NCBI GenBank assembly: GCA_002729295.1
Contig: PBTU01000009.1
Location: 25,803 to 48,605, forward strand
DNA length: 22,803 nt
Reading direction: 5' to 3'
From: Verrucomicrobiales bacterium
Lineage (GTDB): Bacteria; Verrucomicrobiota; Verrucomicrobiia; Verrucomicrobiales; Akkermansiaceae
Shown here: piece after piece, positions 21,451 to 22,803 of the stretch
Layout of the letters: every line of letters starts with the position of its first letter
Numbering within the stretch: the stretch's first letter is position 1
The notes under the pieces: generated by a model
The model's input: only the letters and a program-made list of their open reading frames with translations
Databases searched by the model: none
What the model was told of the DNA's origin: nothing
Made by a program: the position numbers and the translations under genes

Positions 21451-22803
21451 CTGACAAAACCGTTCGTAGGCTTGTTTCCACTCCGCATCATCCTGAGGCT
21501 CGAAGCATTTAGTTTCGAATGAAGAACGGATCATGGCCCGGCCTTCGGCGAGAGAATCCAATTCACCACAGGCCACCATTTGCATCATGAGATTTCCGGC
21601 GGCGGTCGCTTCATATGGACCGACCACAACCGGGCGGTTAATGCTATTGGCAATACATTGGCTAAGCATGTCATTCCTGCCACCGCCACCAATGATGTGT
21701 AACACTTCAACTCGGTGGCCGATCACTTCTTCCAGTCGCTCGAGAACATGGGCGCACTTCATCGCCAGGCTATCCATCAGCGTGCGAAGAATTTGCGCCG
21801 GAGTTTCCGGAATGGCCTGACCGCTTTCCTGACAAAAATCGACGATCATTTGAGGCATGTCGGCTCGAGTAGAAAAGCGTTGATCGTCGGGATCCACCAG
21901 GGACCTCAGCGGCTCAGCTGTTCGTGCCATGCCCGCCAACTCTTCAAAGCTCCAGACGTCTCCATTCTCGGCCCACACCCTGCGGCATTCCTGCACCAAC
22001 CACATTCCGTTGATGTTCTTCAGCAAACGAATGGTATCGAAGACCCCCACTTCATTAGTAAAATTATGCTTCCGGGCAAGCTCGCTCAAAATTGGCTGAT
22101 CCAATTCCACGCCGAGTAATGACCAGCTCCCCGAACTCAGGTAAGCGAAATTCTTGTCGCCATCAGCAGGAACCGCCGCGACGGCGGAGGCGGTATCGTG
22201 GCTCCCCACTGTGACGACCTGAGTATGCGAAAACAGCCCGGTTTCAGTGGCAATGTCGCCCTTGACCGGCCCGAGAGATTCACCAGCCTCAATCAACTGC
22301 GGCGTCTTTTCCAAAGAAGCTCCGATCTTTTCGAAGAGCTTAACCGACCACCGCTTCTTCACCGGATTGTAAAACTGGGTCGTGCTGGCATTGGTTCGCT
22401 CGCAGAGAGCCTTCCCGGTCAGCCGTAGATTAATGAGGTCGGGAATGAGCAAAAATTGCGCGGCATCATCCAACAATTCCGGCTCGTGCTTCCTGGCCGC
22501 GGCCATTTGGAACAAGGTGTTGATCTGCATGAACTGCAGGCCGGTCTTCTCGAAAATTTCTTTCCGGGAAACCGCCTCACAAACCTCATCCATCGCCTGC
22601 TTATTTCGGGCATCACGATAATGGCGGGGCACCGCGATGAGCTCCCCGTTTTCATCAATCAACCCGTAATCCACTCCCCAGGCATCCACCCCAATCGAGC
22701 GGATTGTTTCAGCGCCATACTTCGCCACCGAAATTTTCAACCCCTCGACAACGCCGCTCCAAAGACTTTCGAAATTCCAAAACAACCCGCCGTCCCGTTC
22801 ATC
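21436..22803 (-). CDS. rhaB: Rhamnulokinase (FGGY family), N-terminus outside the window
   Basis: The reading frame runs open to the window edge, so the N-terminal ATP-binding block is missing; about 455 codons are present. FGGY-kinase features match rhamnulokinase: RDGGLFWNFESLW, SIGVDAWGVDYGLID, PRHYRDAR, the substrate-side QFMQINTLFQM, GSHDTASAVAAVP, YLSSGSWSLLG, and the C-terminal HIIGGGGRNDMLSQ followed by GPYEATAAGNLMMQ. The enzyme phosphorylates L-rhamnulose at C1 with ATP in the cytoplasm, the second step of L-rhamnose use. The neighbouring rha genes (isomerase, aldolase, transporter) are not in the window but may lie beyond 22803. The gene is convergent with, and overlaps by 15 bases, the GNAT gene. 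Confidence 0.92.
   Translation of the reverse strand, partial: DERDGGLFWNFESLWSGVVEGLKISVAKYGAETIRSIGVDAWGVDYGLIDENGELIAVPRHYRDARNKQAMDEVCEAVSRKEIFEKTGLQFMQINTLFQMAAARKHEPELLDDAAQFLLIPDLINLRLTGKALCERTNASTTQFYNPVKKRWSVKLFEKIGASLEKTPQLIEAGESLGPVKGDIATETGLFSHTQVVTVGSHDTASAVAAVPADGDKNFAYLSSGSWSLLGVELDQPILSELARKHNFTNEVGVFDTIRLLKNINGMWLVQECRRVWAENGDVWSFEELAGMARTAEPLRSLVDPDDQRFSTRADMPQMIVDFCQESGQAIPETPAQILRTLMDSLAMKCAHVLERLEEVIGHRVEVLHIIGGGGRNDMLSQCIANSINRPVVVGPYEATAAGNLMMQMVACGELDSLAEGRAMIRSSFETKCFEPQDDAEWKQAYERFCQLVPT

Noticed and set aside
1..22803. tRNA, rRNA, CRISPR array, insertion sequence or prophage
   Set aside because: No cloverleaf-like segment, regular repeat-spacer pattern, transposase motif or integrase was seen on reading both strands. 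A tRNAscan/Infernal run would settle small RNAs.

Overview
The window looks like chromosomal DNA of a member of the PVC superphylum, most likely a Verrucomicrobiota (a planctomycete is the main alternative). The basis is gene content: planctomycete-type cytochrome c proteins (PSCyt/DUF1549/DUF1553 and DUF1587/1595/1592/1588/1585), their Tat-exported partners (DUF1501 and DUF1552), two formylglycine-type sulfatases, DUF1080, a Tat-exported xylose-isomerase-like TIM barrel and a PAS-AraC regulator. Shine-Dalgarno sequences are weak or absent at most starts. I saw no tRNA, rRNA, CRISPR array, insertion sequence or phage gene. Genes are tightly packed, and no gene-free stretch reaches 300 bases.

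Layout. (1) 1-2166, minus strand: a tightly spaced run of a partial PPP-type metallophosphoesterase, a YdjM-like membrane protein, a half-size TauE/SafE permease and a broken cytochrome-c-like remnant preceded by a small secreted ORF. (2) 2244-6327: a SASA-type esterase (+) converging on a minus-strand set made of an SGNH esterase fused to DUF1080, a Tat-exported sugar isomerase/epimerase-like protein and an NTF2-like protein. (3) 6448-10591, plus strand: a DUF1853 (PD-(D/E)XK-like) protein, a PhoD-like phosphatase and a sulfatase with a deviant active-site motif, followed by a 29-codon gene remnant. (4) 10724-15899: a DUF1501 + PSCyt1/DUF1549/DUF1553 pair on the minus strand, joined by an ATGA overlap, divergent from a PAS-AraC regulator. 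(5) 16007-17539, minus: a canonical CTPSR sulfatase. (6) 17651-21450, plus: DUF1592-type cytochrome, DUF1552 protein and GNAT acetyltransferase with gaps of 2 and 6 bases. (7) 21436-22803, minus: partial rhamnulokinase, overlapping the GNAT gene tail to tail.

Working model (inference): much of the window serves breakdown of sulfated, acetylated, probably rhamnose-containing polysaccharides. Exported sulfatases and SGNH/SASA esterases would remove sulfate and acyl groups, DUF1080 and isomerase-like proteins would act on the sugars, TauE could move sulfur oxyanions, and rhamnulokinase would channel L-rhamnose into central metabolism. The two cytochrome/Tat-protein modules have no established biochemical role. 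The PSD1/DUF1501 pair beside its own PAS-AraC regulator, together with the separate DUF1592/DUF1552 operon less than 3 kb away, is the best candidate for an undescribed system. No glycoside hydrolase or polysaccharide lyase is present in the window.
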